Source of the DNA: Bacillota bacterium | GTDB lineage: Bacteria > Bacillota > Clostridia > Acetivibrionales > DSM-1351 | Length of the DNA: 64,000 bases | Assembly (NCBI GenBank): GCA_023444055.1 | Contig: JAEZRV010000047.1 | Span: 62,001 to 126,000 of the forward strand | Reading direction: 5' to 3' | Shown here: positions 17,711-27,143 of the stretch, one piece after another | Layout of the letters: each line of letters opens with the position of its first letter | Numbering within the stretch: the stretch's first letter is position 1 | The notes under the pieces: model-generated | The model's database searches: none | The model's input: the letters and a program-made list of their open reading frames with translations, nothing else | What the model was told of the DNA's origin: nothing | Program-made: the position numbers and the translations under genes

Positions 17711-18223
17711 TTGGAGGGAAAAAGCAGCTATTTTGTTTTACTTGTAATAGTAGCATGTTTATCTATAACACTTGCTTTCCTTGCAATAGGCTATTTCTTT
17801 TTTGCGAGTAGCTCAAGCTCGGAAAAAGAAGTTGTTGTAATGACTGAAGTAATTCCAGGAGACGATGAACTTTCAAATAAAGTTATATTTGAATCTAAGA
17901 ATTTTAACCTGAAGAAAACAGACACAAAACAGGTTGCAGTTATTTCATTTAGTGCAAGTATGAAGTGCTTTAAAAAAACTGATGAAATGGAAGAAGCAGA
18001 TATCGCTGCCAAAATTGAGTTTTATCAAGCAGAAATAAATGCAGCTATTGGCACTTATTTTCAGAATCTAACATTAGAAGATGTTGCTAAGAAAGCTACT
18101 ATGGAAAAAGCTGAAAAAGAATTGAAGGATCAGATTAATGAGTTATTAACTAAAAATGACAAAAACAAAAAATCAAGTCCTCTTGTATATACAATAACTT
18201 TATACAATGTGTTTTATCAATAG
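17711..18223 (+). CDS. fliL: Flagellar basal body-associated protein FliL
   Basis: Single-pass membrane protein (residues about 7-33 are hydrophobic) with an extracytoplasmic FliL domain ending LVYTITLYNVFYQ. FliL surrounds and supports the stator. 170 residues, starting at TTG 17711 after AAGGGGG. It directly precedes fliM. Similarity is moderate and position is supportive. Confidence 0.82.
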   Translation: MEGKSSYFVLLVIVACLSITLAFLAIGYFFFASSSSSEKEVVVMTEVIPGDDELSNKVIFESKNFNLKKTDTKQVAVISFSASMKCFKKTDEMEEADIAAKIEFYQAEINAAIGTYFQNLTLEDVAKKATMEKAEKELKDQINELLTKNDKNKKSSPLVYTITLYNVFYQ

Positions 18224-18234
18224 GAGGTGGGCTT

Positions 18235-19221
18235 GTGGGAGATATATTATCTCAAAATGAGATCGATGAACTGCTAAAGGCCCTTACTACAGGGGATATT
18301 GATGTACAGCAGATTCAAACAACCAAAACTGAAAAGAAAATAAAGCTCCATGATTTTAAGAAGCCACCTAAATTTGCAAATGACCATAAGCGTACGCTTC
18401 AATTCATTTATGAAAACTATGCTAGATTAATTCAATCATTTTTGTCTGGATATTTGCGAACATTGGTGCAAGTTGATGTTTTATCAGTAGATGCTCTGCA
18501 ATACAGTGAATTTAGTAATTCATTAGCAAATCCTGTAGTACTTGCAGTAGTTGATTTTAGTCCATTAAATGGATCGATAATATTTGAAATGGATCCAAGT
18601 ATTGCATATTCTCTTATTGATAGAATTCTTGGAGGAAGAGGATCTGCAATGGATAGAGTCAGATCATTTACTGAGATTGAGTTGGCGATAATTGAAAGAA
18701 TTATAGTACAGATACTTAATTTAATGCGTGAGCCATGGGAAAGTATTATGTCTATAAAACCAAGATTGGAAAAAATAGAAACCAACGCTCAATTTGCACA
18801 ACTTATTCACCCAAATGAAATGGTTGCACTGATTACGCTAAATGTTGTAGTTGGTGATGTGAAGGGTATGATTAATATATGTATACCTCATATGGTAGTA
18901 GAACCAATAATGCCGAAATTGAGTACAAAACTTTGGTTCACTAGCAGTGAATCAGAGAAAGTTGAAAATAACAAACAAGATATTGAACTTAAGATTGAGA
19001 ATACTCTTGTTCCTGTGAGAGCAGTATTAGGAAATACAACAATTAATATTAGCGAATTCCTTGACTTACAGGTTGGAGATGTTTTACCACTTGAAACTAG
19101 TATAAATGCTGACTTAGAAGTAATGGTAGGAAATATATCCAAATTTTATGCTAAACCGGGTGTAAAGAAAAATAAAGTTGCAGTAAAAATAACAGATGTG
19201 ATAAGAAGGGAGGAAGAATAG
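18235..19221 (+). CDS. fliM: Flagellar motor switch protein FliM
   Basis: C-ring protein binding phosphorylated CheY. The N-terminal peptide ILSQNEIDELLKAL is the CheY-P docking motif. The middle domain has FARLIQSFLSGYLR-like and GGRGSAMDRVRSFTEIE motifs, and the C-terminus is the SpoA/FliN-like domain (VRAVLGNTTINISEFLDLQVGDVLPLE). 328 residues. GTG start 18235 behind AGGAGG. It ends 2 nt before fliY. Confidence 0.96.
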   Translation: MGDILSQNEIDELLKALTTGDIDVQQIQTTKTEKKIKLHDFKKPPKFANDHKRTLQFIYENYARLIQSFLSGYLRTLVQVDVLSVDALQYSEFSNSLANPVVLAVVDFSPLNGSIIFEMDPSIAYSLIDRILGGRGSAMDRVRSFTEIELAIIERIIVQILNLMREPWESIMSIKPRLEKIETNAQFAQLIHPNEMVALITLNVVVGDVKGMINICIPHMVVEPIMPKLSTKLWFTSSESEKVENNKQDIELKIENTLVPVRAVLGNTTINISEFLDLQVGDVLPLETSINADLEVMVGNISKFYAKPGVKKNKVAVKITDVIRREEE

Positions 19222-19223
19222 GA

Positions 19224-20441
19224 ATGGGAGATATGCTTACACAAGCAGAGATTGATGCATTACTGAATGGTTCTCCTTCAGATGATGATAGTTATAACGA
19301 TAATAGTGATATAGCTTCTGATGGAATGGAAAGTAATCATAGTTTTGGTGATAGTTTATCAACTCAGGAAATTGACGCCTTAGGTGAAATTGGTAATATA
19401 AGCATGGGTACTTCTGCAACAACTCTGTTTACTCTTTTATCACAAAAGGTTACAATAACTACACCCAATGTTTCACTTACAACATGGGAAGATCTATCAA
19501 AGAGCTATTCTTCACACTATGTAGCTGTCAAGGTAGAATATACTGATGGATTAGTTGGTAGCAACCTACTAATTCTAAAACAAGATGATGTAAAAATCAT
19601 TACTGATTTAATGATGGGTGGAGAAGGAGCAATATCCGATGGCGAATTAAGCGATCTTCACTTAAGTGCAATTAGTGAAGCAATGAATCAAATGATTGGT
19701 TCTTCAGCAACTTCAATGTCGTCAATGTTTTTTAAAAGAATAGATATATCACCTCCAAAGGCTTATATGGTAAGTTTTGAAGATGGAGATCCTTATGGTG
19801 AGTTTAAGGTGGGTGAAACTTTAGTAAAAGTAGCATTTAAGATGGTAGTTGGTGATTTGATTGATAGTGAGATAATGCAATTGCTACCAATGAAATTTGC
19901 AAAAGATTTAGTTAGTCAACTATTAAATTCATCAGATTCAAGCAATAAAAATGCAAAAGAACCTGAACCACCAGCACAACAGCCAGTAATGCAACAGCCA
20001 GTAATGCAACAGCCGGAAATGCAACAACCGATGATGCAACAACCAATGATGCAACAACCAATGATGCAGCAGCCACAAATGCAAGGATTTGGATATGGTG
20101 GGGGTTATCAGGAACCACAAAGAGGAAGAAATCCAGTTAGCGTTCAGCCAGCACAGTTCCAAGCATTTGATGACGGGTTATCTGCTTCTGAGAAAAAGAA
20201 TATTGGCCTTATAATGGATTTACCTCTGCAAGTTACAGTTGAATTAGGAAGAACCCAAAAACTAATCAAGGACATTTTAGAGTTTGGGTCAGGTTCAATT
20301 ATAGAACTAGATAAACTTGCAGGTGAACCAGTTGATATATTGGTAAATGGAAAACCTATTGCTAAGGGAGAAGTTGTCGTTATTGATGAAAGCTTTGGTG
20401 TAAGGATTACTGACATAATTCATCCATCAAAACGATTATAA
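19224..20441 (+). CDS. fliY: Flagellar switch/CheY-P phosphatase FliY (CheC + FliN domains)
   Basis: 405-residue fusion. The N-terminal CheY-docking peptide (MLTQAEIDALLNG) is followed by a CheC-like phosphatase domain with LGEIGNISMGTSATTL and AISEAMNQMIGSSATSM motifs, a Met/Gln/Pro repeat linker (about 251-285), and a C-terminal FliN domain (LPLQVTVELGRTQKLIKDILEFGSGSIIEL). It builds the C-ring and removes phosphate from CheY, as in B. subtilis. The linker is unusually repetitive. Confidence 0.95.
   Translation: MGDMLTQAEIDALLNGSPSDDDSYNDNSDIASDGMESNHSFGDSLSTQEIDALGEIGNISMGTSATTLFTLLSQKVTITTPNVSLTTWEDLSKSYSSHYVAVKVEYTDGLVGSNLLILKQDDVKIITDLMMGGEGAISDGELSDLHLSAISEAMNQMIGSSATSMSSMFFKRIDISPPKAYMVSFEDGDPYGEFKVGETLVKVAFKMVVGDLIDSEIMQLLPMKFAKDLVSQLLNSSDSSNKNAKEPEPPAQQPVMQQPVMQQPEMQQPMMQQPMMQQPMMQQPQMQGFGYGGGYQEPQRGRNPVSVQPAQFQAFDDGLSASEKKNIGLIMDLPLQVTVELGRTQKLIKDILEFGSGSIIELDKLAGEPVDILVNGKPIAKGEVVVIDESFGVRITDIIHPSKRL
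19974..20078 (+). repeat. 15-nt tandem repeats in the fliY linker
   Basis: Seven in-frame copies encoding (A/M)QQPx pentapeptides join the CheC and FliN domains. The near-identical DNA units suggest slippage-prone length variation of the linker. Confidence 0.85.
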
Positions 20442-20478
20442 TTATAAAATCAACGAATAATTAAGGAGAGAGAAAGTT

Positions 20479-20841
20479 ATGGGTAAAAGTATTTTAATTG
20501 TTGATGATGCAGCATTTATGAGAATGATGATAAAGGATATACTTTCAAAGAATGGTTATGAAATTGCAGCTGATGTTGACAATGGTTTAAAAGCGATAGA
20601 AAAATATAAGGAACTTACTCCTGACTTGGTTATAATGGATATTACAATGCCAGAAATGGATGGAGTAACAGCCGTAAGAGAGATTAAGAAAATTCATAGT
20701 GATGCAAAAATAATTATGTGTTCAGCTATGGGACAGCAGGCTATGGTAATTGAATCAATACAAGCAGGAGCTAGGGATTTTATTGTGAAGCCATTTCAGG
20801 CAGACCGCGTAGTAGAAGCAGTAAAAAAGGTTATTGGATAA
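20479..20841 (+). CDS. cheY: Chemotaxis response regulator CheY
   Basis: Stand-alone receiver domain, 120 residues. The acidic pocket is Asp9/Asp10, the phospho-acceptor Asp54 (LVIMDITMPEMDG), and the conserved Lys is in VKPF. It follows fliM/fliY, whose products carry CheY-docking peptides, so it is the switch-binding CheY. ATG 20479 follows AAGGAGAG. A 290-nt non-coding gap follows. Confidence 0.95.
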   Translation: MGKSILIVDDAAFMRMMIKDILSKNGYEIAADVDNGLKAIEKYKELTPDLVIMDITMPEMDGVTAVREIKKIHSDAKIIMCSAMGQQAMVIESIQAGARDFIVKPFQADRVVEAVKKVIG

Positions 20842-21131
20842 TTTATAAATTATCTGCGTGATATCCTGCTGGTTGCTATAAATTTATATGGTTCTTTTTA
20901 AGAGCATCATATTAATTTGGTTAGATAACAGCAGGATATTTTGTAATAAGCTACTAAAGTCAATTACAGACCGAAGCCTTTGCCTTTTAGACGCATTATG
21001 CTTTTAACAGAGTTTGGATTTGAATTTGTTTTATGGCTTTTAGGAGATTTTATCTTTGAACTCAAACTATCGGCTTTTATGAGTTATGATTAGATAACAC
21101 AATTATATTATTATGACATCGAGGTTAAAAG
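20842..21131. other. Non-coding gap cheY-fliO with a large inverted repeat
   Basis: No credible ORF. ATATCCTGCTG (20861-20871) pairs perfectly with CAGCAGGATAT (20929-20939), extended by TT/AA around a bulged G and followed by TTTTG. The 57-nt interior is AT-rich. The rest (20950-21110) contains GACTTTAGTAGC on the minus strand, also present at 38210-38225, and a GCCGATAG on the minus strand near 21080. It is unusual inside a tightly packed operon. Confidence 0.5.
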
Positions 21132-21650
21132 ATGGATATTGGAAGCTATTTTTATGCTATTTTTGTATCTATAGTCGTTTTTGGATTGTTAATTCTTACA
21201 ACTAGATTTTTATTAAGTAAGTCCAAAAATATGTTGAAAGGTAAGTATATACAAATTGTAGAATCGTTAAGCCTTGGTGTAAATAATAAAATTCACTTAA
21301 TAAAAATAGAGGAAGAATTTTTCCTTATTTCAGCTACAAATAAAAAGATTGAATTTTTAACGAAGGTTAATTTAAATGAGTATAAGCAAGAGGATATAAA
21401 AAATCCAATATCAGAGATCATTGACTTTAAGACTATATTAAAAAAGTATGTACCTAATTTAAACGTTAATAATCAGGCAAAAAAAGAAACTGAACCGGAG
21501 TCAGTTGATATGTTAAATCGCAAAAACCAGAATTCTGATGAAATCAAAAATAATAATATGATATTCAAAGGTAATTTAGAAAAATTGAGAAACTTAACCA
21601 ATACTATTAATGGACAACGGAGCGAAAATGAACAAAAAAAAATATATTAA
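21132..21650 (+). CDS. fliO: Flagellar export protein FliO (FliZ-like)
   Basis: 172 residues with one N-terminal membrane helix (residues about 6-28) followed by a small cytoplasmic domain (GKYIQIVESLSLGVNNKIHLIKIEEEFFLISAT) typical of FliO. It helps assemble the FliP/Q/R export gate. It lies directly upstream of and overlaps fliP, the usual order. Confidence 0.87.
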   Translation: MDIGSYFYAIFVSIVVFGLLILTTRFLLSKSKNMLKGKYIQIVESLSLGVNNKIHLIKIEEEFFLISATNKKIEFLTKVNLNEYKQEDIKNPISEIIDFKTILKKYVPNLNVNNQAKKETEPESVDMLNRKNQNSDEIKNNNMIFKGNLEKLRNLTNTINGQRSENEQKKIY

Positions 21651-22434
21651 GAGGATTATATTAATAGTAAGTATTTTAGTTTTAGTTTTTTGTTTTTTAG
21701 GGGCAAAAAGTGTATTAGCTGCAAATCCTAATATATCTGTAACAACAGATGGGATAAATATTGGCACTTCAGATAACCCACAGGATGTATCATCAAGTAT
21801 ACAACTCTTGATATTGTTAACGGTTTTATCAATTGCACCGTCAATCTTGATAATGATGACGGGCTTTACAAGAATAATTATAATATTGTCATTTTTAAGG
21901 AATGCACTTGGAACACAACAAATGCCACCAAATCAGGTTTTGATTGGTTTAGCACTTTTTATAACATTCTTTGTAATGAGTCCCGTTTTAACGGATATAA
22001 ATGAAAATGCTTTTCAGCCATATACTAATAAAACTATAACTCAAAAACAGGCAATTGAAAAAAGCTCTCAGACAATAAAGACCTGGATGGTTAAACAAAT
22101 ATTTAGTAGTGGTCGTGAGAAAGACTTAGGATTGTTTATGTCACTCGCGGGGCAGAAAGATCCAATTAAAGTAGAAGATGCACCAAAACTTTCACTTACA
22201 ATTGTCGTTCCAGCCTTTTTAATTAGCGAACTTACTGTTGCATTTAAATTTGGTTTCTTAATTTTTCTACCATTTTTAATTATTGATATGATTGTATCGA
22301 GTACTCTAATGTCAATGGGTATGATGATGCTTCCTCCATCAATGATTTCATTACCCTTTAAAATATTATTATTTATTTTAATTGATGGCTGGGGAATGAT
22401 AACGCAGTCTATTGTGCTTAGTTTTGCCCGGTGA
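21628..22434 (+). CDS. fliP: Flagellar type III export gate protein FliP
   Basis: Core export-gate membrane protein. A cleavable signal-like N-terminus (to about residue 30) is followed by the family motif [39 protein letters not shown]-like stretch and the C-terminal [23 protein letters not shown]. ATG 21628 is chosen over ATG 21610, because CGGAG sits 5 nt before it. The start overlaps the end of fliO by 23 nt. Confidence 0.96.
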   Translation: [268 protein letters not shown]

Positions 22435-22548
22435 CGATGCAAAATATTATAGAATTGCCATTAATTGAAATTGAAGCAATGGAGAAACCGTTATAAAATA
22501 TAGTAAGTGTTATATTTGTAATTTTAATGCATTTAGGGGTGAACATTT

Positions 22549-22818
22549 ATGGACGAAAGTAGTATTATTTATATTGCACAAGATGCTCTAAAAATTTTAA
22601 TATATGTATCAGCCCCAATATTAATTATTAGTATGGTCGTTGGATTGGTAGTAAGTATTTTTCAAGCAACTACTCAAATTCAAGAGCAGACTTTATCCTT
22701 TGTACCAAAGATTCTTGCTGTAGTTGCTGCTATTGCGATTTTCGGTTCATGGATGTTAAAGACACTGATAGAATATATGCAAAATATATTAATTAATATG
22801 AATCAATTTATTAAGTAA
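22549..22818 (+). CDS. fliQ: Flagellar export gate protein FliQ
   Basis: 89 residues with two transmembrane helices, containing the family sequences LIISMVVGLVVSIFQATTQIQEQTLSFVPKI. ATG 22549 behind GGGGTGA. Part of the FliPQR gate. Confidence 0.96.
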   Translation: MDESSIIYIAQDALKILIYVSAPILIISMVVGLVVSIFQATTQIQEQTLSFVPKILAVVAAIAIFGSWMLKTLIEYMQNILINMNQFIK

Positions 22819-22945
22819 TTTGAATTATTTATTAAAAAATATAGATTAGCATATAGAATATATTATTTTTTGAAATCACAGAATTGCTTTGAGATTTAAT
22901 TAATACACGGCTGTTGACTTTAGTATAAATTTGGGAGTTGAGAAT

Positions 22946-23734
22946 GTGCAGATACCATTAGGTATGTTGCTGAATAGTGTGGAGCTTTTTCTCCTTGTAT
23001 TTGTGAGAATGACTGGCTTGTTTGTTATCGCTCCAATTTTTGGTCGTAATATGCCTACTTATTTAAAAATAGGCATTGCCTTTACTACAGCTATCTTGAT
23101 GACAAGTGTTGTAAAGGTTGACAATATAATTGCAATGGATAACTATTTGCTTTATGCGTTTTATATTTTTAAAGAGTTTATTGTAGGACTTGTAATAGGG
23201 TTTGTAGCATATGCACTTTTTACAAGCATTTACATTGCGGGTCAGATAATTGATATGCAGATCGGGTTTGGTATGGTAAGTGTTTTTGATCCTATTACTA
23301 ACATTCAAGTTCCTGTAACTGCTAATCTTTATTATATGATAGCTATGCTTATATTTATTACAACAAATGGTCATCATTTATTAATAAAAGCGCTTTATCA
23401 AAGCTTTAATCTTGTACCTATTGGAAGTGCAGGAATTGGAACTAATATGATGAATAATATTATAGAAGTCTTTAAACAGATGTTTTCAATAGGGTTTAAA
23501 ATAGCTGCCCCAATTGTCGCTGCTATTTTAATAACAGATGTAGTATTAGGAATAATATCGAAGACCATACCACAGATGAATGTATTTGTTATAGGTATGC
23601 CATTGAAGATATTAGTAGGAATAATAATAGTTATGATAACAATACCATCTTTTATATACATTGTATCTATGATTAAAGATAATATGGATATAGAAATATT
23701 CAAATTCCTAAAAGATATGGGGGGTAATCCTTAA
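22946..23734 (+). CDS. fliR: Flagellar export gate protein FliR
   Basis: Polytopic membrane protein of about 262 residues with the FliR pattern (RMTGLFVIAPIFGRNMPTYLKIGIAF, and KEFIVGLVIGFVAYALFTSIYIAGQIIDMQIGFGMV). GTG 22946 is preferred, 8 nt after GGGAG. The in-frame TTG 22931 overlaps that ribosome site. flhB follows after a short gap. Confidence 0.95.
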   Translation: MQIPLGMLLNSVELFLLVFVRMTGLFVIAPIFGRNMPTYLKIGIAFTTAILMTSVVKVDNIIAMDNYLLYAFYIFKEFIVGLVIGFVAYALFTSIYIAGQIIDMQIGFGMVSVFDPITNIQVPVTANLYYMIAMLIFITTNGHHLLIKALYQSFNLVPIGSAGIGTNMMNNIIEVFKQMFSIGFKIAAPIVAAILITDVVLGIISKTIPQMNVFVIGMPLKILVGIIIVMITIPSFIYIVSMIKDNMDIEIFKFLKDMGGNP

Positions 23735-23777
23735 CGGACACTCAATGGATAAAAGCTATGCTAATGTGGAGGTCGAG

Positions 23778-24914
23778 ATGAGAAAAACCATTGATAATAG
23801 TCTATTAATAAAGGATTATTGTGGAATAGAGTTAAATTATCAGATTTTTGCGGCTGGTGGAGATGACAAGACAGAAAAGGCGACTCCTAAGAAAAAGAGT
23901 GATGCAAGAAAAAAGGGACAGGTATTACAAAGTAGAGAATTGTCTGCCTCACTGATTTTGATAATTATGATTGTTACGATAAAAGCTTTAGGTCCAAATT
24001 TATATGGTCAGATTTCTACTTATATGAAGAGTGTTTTTACTGATTATTTAAAAGTAACAACCACAATTGATATTAATGCAGTTATAAAGTTTTACATTGC
24101 TGTATTAATAGTGTTAGCAAAGACAGTACTGCCTTTACTCTTAGTGGCTACATTGGCAGCTGTAGTTGTTGGATATGCACAAGTAGGTTTTCTACTTACT
24201 TTTGAAACATTAAAAATTCAAGGTAATAGAATAAATCCATTAAGTGGATTTAAGAGAATTTTCTCAATGCGTTCACTAGTTGAGTTGCTGAAATCTATTT
24301 TAAAAATAGTTATAGTAGCATGGGTTGCTTATTCATATTTAAAAACAAAGACTAATGAAGTCTTAGCTTTGATGGATGCAGATTTAATTACTATATTATC
24401 TTTTATTGGAAATGCAACTTTTAATGTGGCAATAAAAATAACCCTTGCAATGGTTATACTTGGATTTGCAGATTATTTCTATCAGAGATATGATTATGAA
24501 AAGAATTTGAGAATGACAAAACAGGAAGTAAAGGATGAGTTTAAGCAGACTGAAGGTAATCCTGAGATAAAAGGAAAAATCAAGCAAAAACAGCGTCAGA
24601 TGTCAATGAGACGAATGATGCAGGATGTACCAAAGGCAGATGTGGTTATAACAAATCCTACGCATTTTGCGGTAGCTATTAAATATGATTCGCAAAAGGC
24701 AAGCGCTCCATATGTTGTTGCAAAGGGACAAGATTATATAGCTCTTAGAATAAAGGAGATTGCAACAGAGAATAAAGTACAGATAGTTGAAAATAAGCCT
24801 TTGGCTAGGACATTATTTAGTACAGTTGATATTGGGGAGGCTATACCACCTGATTTATATCAGGCTGTTGCAGAAATACTGGCATTTGTATATAAAATTA
24901 AAAACGGTAGATGA
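23778..24914 (+). CDS. flhB: Flagellar export substrate-switch protein FlhB
   Basis: Four transmembrane helices and a cytoplasmic domain with the self-cleaving motif NPTH (VVITNPTHFAVAIKY). The N-terminal positively charged DDKTEKATPKKKSDARKKGQV segment is typical. ATG 23778 (GGAGG 5 nt before) is preferred to ATG 23745. The extra 30 residues before DDKTEKAT look unconserved. It overlaps the start region of flhA. Confidence 0.95.
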   Translation: MRKTIDNSLLIKDYCGIELNYQIFAAGGDDKTEKATPKKKSDARKKGQVLQSRELSASLILIIMIVTIKALGPNLYGQISTYMKSVFTDYLKVTTTIDINAVIKFYIAVLIVLAKTVLPLLLVATLAAVVVGYAQVGFLLTFETLKIQGNRINPLSGFKRIFSMRSLVELLKSILKIVIVAWVAYSYLKTKTNEVLALMDADLITILSFIGNATFNVAIKITLAMVILGFADYFYQRYDYEKNLRMTKQEVKDEFKQTEGNPEIKGKIKQKQRQMSMRRMMQDVPKADVVITNPTHFAVAIKYDSQKASAPYVVAKGQDYIALRIKEIATENKVQIVENKPLARTLFSTVDIGEAIPPDLYQAVAEILAFVYKIKNGR

Positions 24915-24961
24915 TGTCAGTTTGTATTTTAAATATTACTACGAAAAAAGGGGGCCGAAAA

Positions 24962-26986
24962 GTGGCGAAAATAAATACTTTTTTTATTCCGCTTGTTGTT
25001 ATTGTTTCTATTTTAAATCTTATTTTGCCAATTCCGGCATTACTGCTAGACGTATTGTTAGCGTTTAATATAATTCTCGCTGCTGTTATATTGCTAAATA
25101 CTATTTATTTAAAAACAGCACTTGATTTATCAATTTTTCCAACACTGCTTGTTATTACTACAATATACAGACTCTCATTAAATGTAACTGCAGCGAAACT
25201 TATTTTAGCAGAAGGACATGCTGGTGATGTTATTATAGGCTTTGGATATTTGGTAGGACGAAATAATTTAGTAGTTGGTTTTATTGTTTATATTATAATT
25301 ATGCTTGTTAATTTCCTCGTAATTACAAAAGGTTCAGAAAGAGTTGCAGAGGTTGCAGCAAGATTTACATTGGATGCTATGCCTGGTAAACAAATGGCAA
25401 TTGATGCAGATTTAAATACAGGTTTAATTACTGAGAGTGAAGCTAAGGAACGTAGAAAAAGGGTTCAAAGGGAAGCAGATTTTTATGGCTCAATGGATGG
25501 TGCTAGTAAATTTGTAAAAAATGATGCTATAGCAGGTATTATTATTACATTTATCAATATTGCTGGTGGTCTTATAATTGGTGTAGTGATGAGGGGAGAA
25601 CCTATAGGAGAGGCTCTTTCGAAATATACCATTTTAACTATAGGTGATGGTTTGGTTAGCCAGATACCTGCACTTATGTTATCGGTTGCAACCAGCTTTA
25701 TTGTTACAAGGGCGGGAGCAGATTCTGAACTCAGCAGCGATTTTATAAGGCAGTTATTTTACAACCCAAAGGTTTTGTATATAGCGGCAGTCATTAGTTT
25801 AGTTATGGCGCCATTTTTTTCGCCGATACCTTTTGTTATTCTTTCAGTAGCATTACTCTTTATAGCTACAAAGCTAAAACAACTCAAAAAGGAAGCTGTT
25901 AAGGAAGAAGAAGTTCAGATTCAAGAGAGCGAAGTTGATGAGATAAGAAAGCCGGAGAATGTTGTCAGTCTTTTACAAGTAGATCCTATAGAATTAGAGT
26001 TTGGATATGGAATAATACCTCTAGCTGATTCAAATCAAGGCGGAGATTTATTAGATAGAGTTGTTTTGATTAGAAGACAATTAGCTCTTGAATTAGGAAT
26101 GATTGTTCCTGTTATTAGGCTTAGAGATAATATACAAATTGGACCAAATCAGTATATTATTAAGATAAAAGGGACTGAAGTAGCCAGTGGTGAGCTAGTA
26201 TTTGATTACTTTTTAGCAATGAATTCAGGTGATGTAGAAGAGGAGCTAGAGGGTATAAAAACAATTGAGCCTGCATTTGGATTACCAGCAATCTGGATTC
26301 AAGAGAATCAAAGAGATAAGGCTGAAATGTTGGGTTATACAGTTGTAGATCCTCCATCAATTATTGCTACTCATTTGACAGAAGTTATAAAGAAGTATTC
26401 ACATGAATTATTGGGTAGACAAGAAGTACAGACCCTTGTTGATAATCTCAAGCAAAGCTATCCAGCCATTGTTGATGAGTTAGTTCCTAAATTAATGAGT
26501 GTTGGTGAAATACAAAAAGTACTTGCTAACTTACTAAAAGAGGGTGTATCTATCAGAGATATGGTTACTATAATGGAAACTTTGGCAGATTATTCACCTA
26601 TGACTCATGATGTAGATATGCTAACAGAATATGTAAGACAAGCCCTTGGAAGAGCAATTTCCCAGAAATTCTTTAATGGAAATTCTAATGTAATTACAAT
26701 AGATCCAAAGGTCGAACAAATGATATTAGACTCAATACAAAAAACTGAATTTGGTTCATATTTGGCACTTGATCCATCTGTTTCAAATACAATAATAAAT
26801 AATTTATCAAGAAATGTTCAGAGGTTGCTAAAGCTTGGTAATCAGCCAATAGTTTTAGCATCACCAATAGTAAGGCTATATATTAAGAAACTTACAGAAA
26901 ATGTTATACCAGGATTGGTGGTTCTGTCCTATAATGAAATTGATCCTTCAGTAGAAGTTAAATCTGTAGGTACTGTAAATGTTTAG
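24962..26986 (+). CDS. flhA: Flagellar export gate protein FlhA
   Basis: About 674 residues: eight membrane helices in the N-terminal half, the FHIPEP-family sequence LDAMPGKQMAIDADLNTGLI, and a large C-terminal cytoplasmic ring domain. The GTG at 24962 is chosen because the protein then begins at the first membrane helix and follows GGGGG. The longer reading from ATG 24911 overlaps flhB. Confidence 0.96.
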   Translation: MAKINTFFIPLVVIVSILNLILPIPALLLDVLLAFNIILAAVILLNTIYLKTALDLSIFPTLLVITTIYRLSLNVTAAKLILAEGHAGDVIIGFGYLVGRNNLVVGFIVYIIIMLVNFLVITKGSERVAEVAARFTLDAMPGKQMAIDADLNTGLITESEAKERRKRVQREADFYGSMDGASKFVKNDAIAGIIITFINIAGGLIIGVVMRGEPIGEALSKYTILTIGDGLVSQIPALMLSVATSFIVTRAGADSELSSDFIRQLFYNPKVLYIAAVISLVMAPFFSPIPFVILSVALLFIATKLKQLKKEAVKEEEVQIQESEVDEIRKPENVVSLLQVDPIELEFGYGIIPLADSNQGGDLLDRVVLIRRQLALELGMIVPVIRLRDNIQIGPNQYIIKIKGTEVASGELVFDYFLAMNSGDVEEELEGIKTIEPAFGLPAIWIQENQRDKAEMLGYTVVDPPSIIATHLTEVIKKYSHELLGRQEVQTLVDNLKQSYPAIVDELVPKLMSVGEIQKVLANLLKEGVSIRDMVTIMETLADYSPMTHDVDMLTEYVRQALGRAISQKFFNGNSNVITIDPKVEQMILDSIQKTEFGSYLALDPSVSNTIINNLSRNVQRLLKLGNQPIVLASPIVRLYIKKLTENVIPGLVVLSYNEIDPSVEVKSVGTVNV

Positions 26987-27055
26987 ATAATGAATTGGAT
27001 ATTTATAGATGCTTTTATAGATACAATATTGAAAGCGTTTTCCAAAAATAGAGAA

Positions 27056-27143
27056 GGAGGTACTTAGCCCATGAAATATCTAGCAAGAATAAGCACTTTA
27101 CTTGATGTTCTTGTGCGGAATGTTGGGCATGCACATATCTATG
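27056..27143 (+). promoter_or_regulatory. Family E leader element of flhF
   Basis: GGAGG at 27056 lies 85 nt before the flhF ATG (27141). Between them is a sequence shared with 51958-52046 and 53721-53808: GGAGRTAC, AGYCC, AAGAA, GTTCTTGTG, AATGT, GRCATG and an ATATnTATG end. GCCCA can pair with TGGGC to close a hairpin. An ATG at 27071, correctly spaced from the GGAGG, opens a 26-codon frame that overlaps the flhF start. No Shine-Dalgarno lies at the normal distance from ATG 27141. Confidence 0.6.

Noticed and set aside
19912..20162. Val/Ala- and Leu/His-rich minus-strand frames
   Set aside because: Shadows of the fliY Met/Gln/Pro repeat in other frames.
23063..23377. 104-codon minus-strand frame inside fliR
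   Set aside because: It is opposite a strongly conserved membrane protein gene; composition is typical of an antisense shadow and there is no ribosome site.
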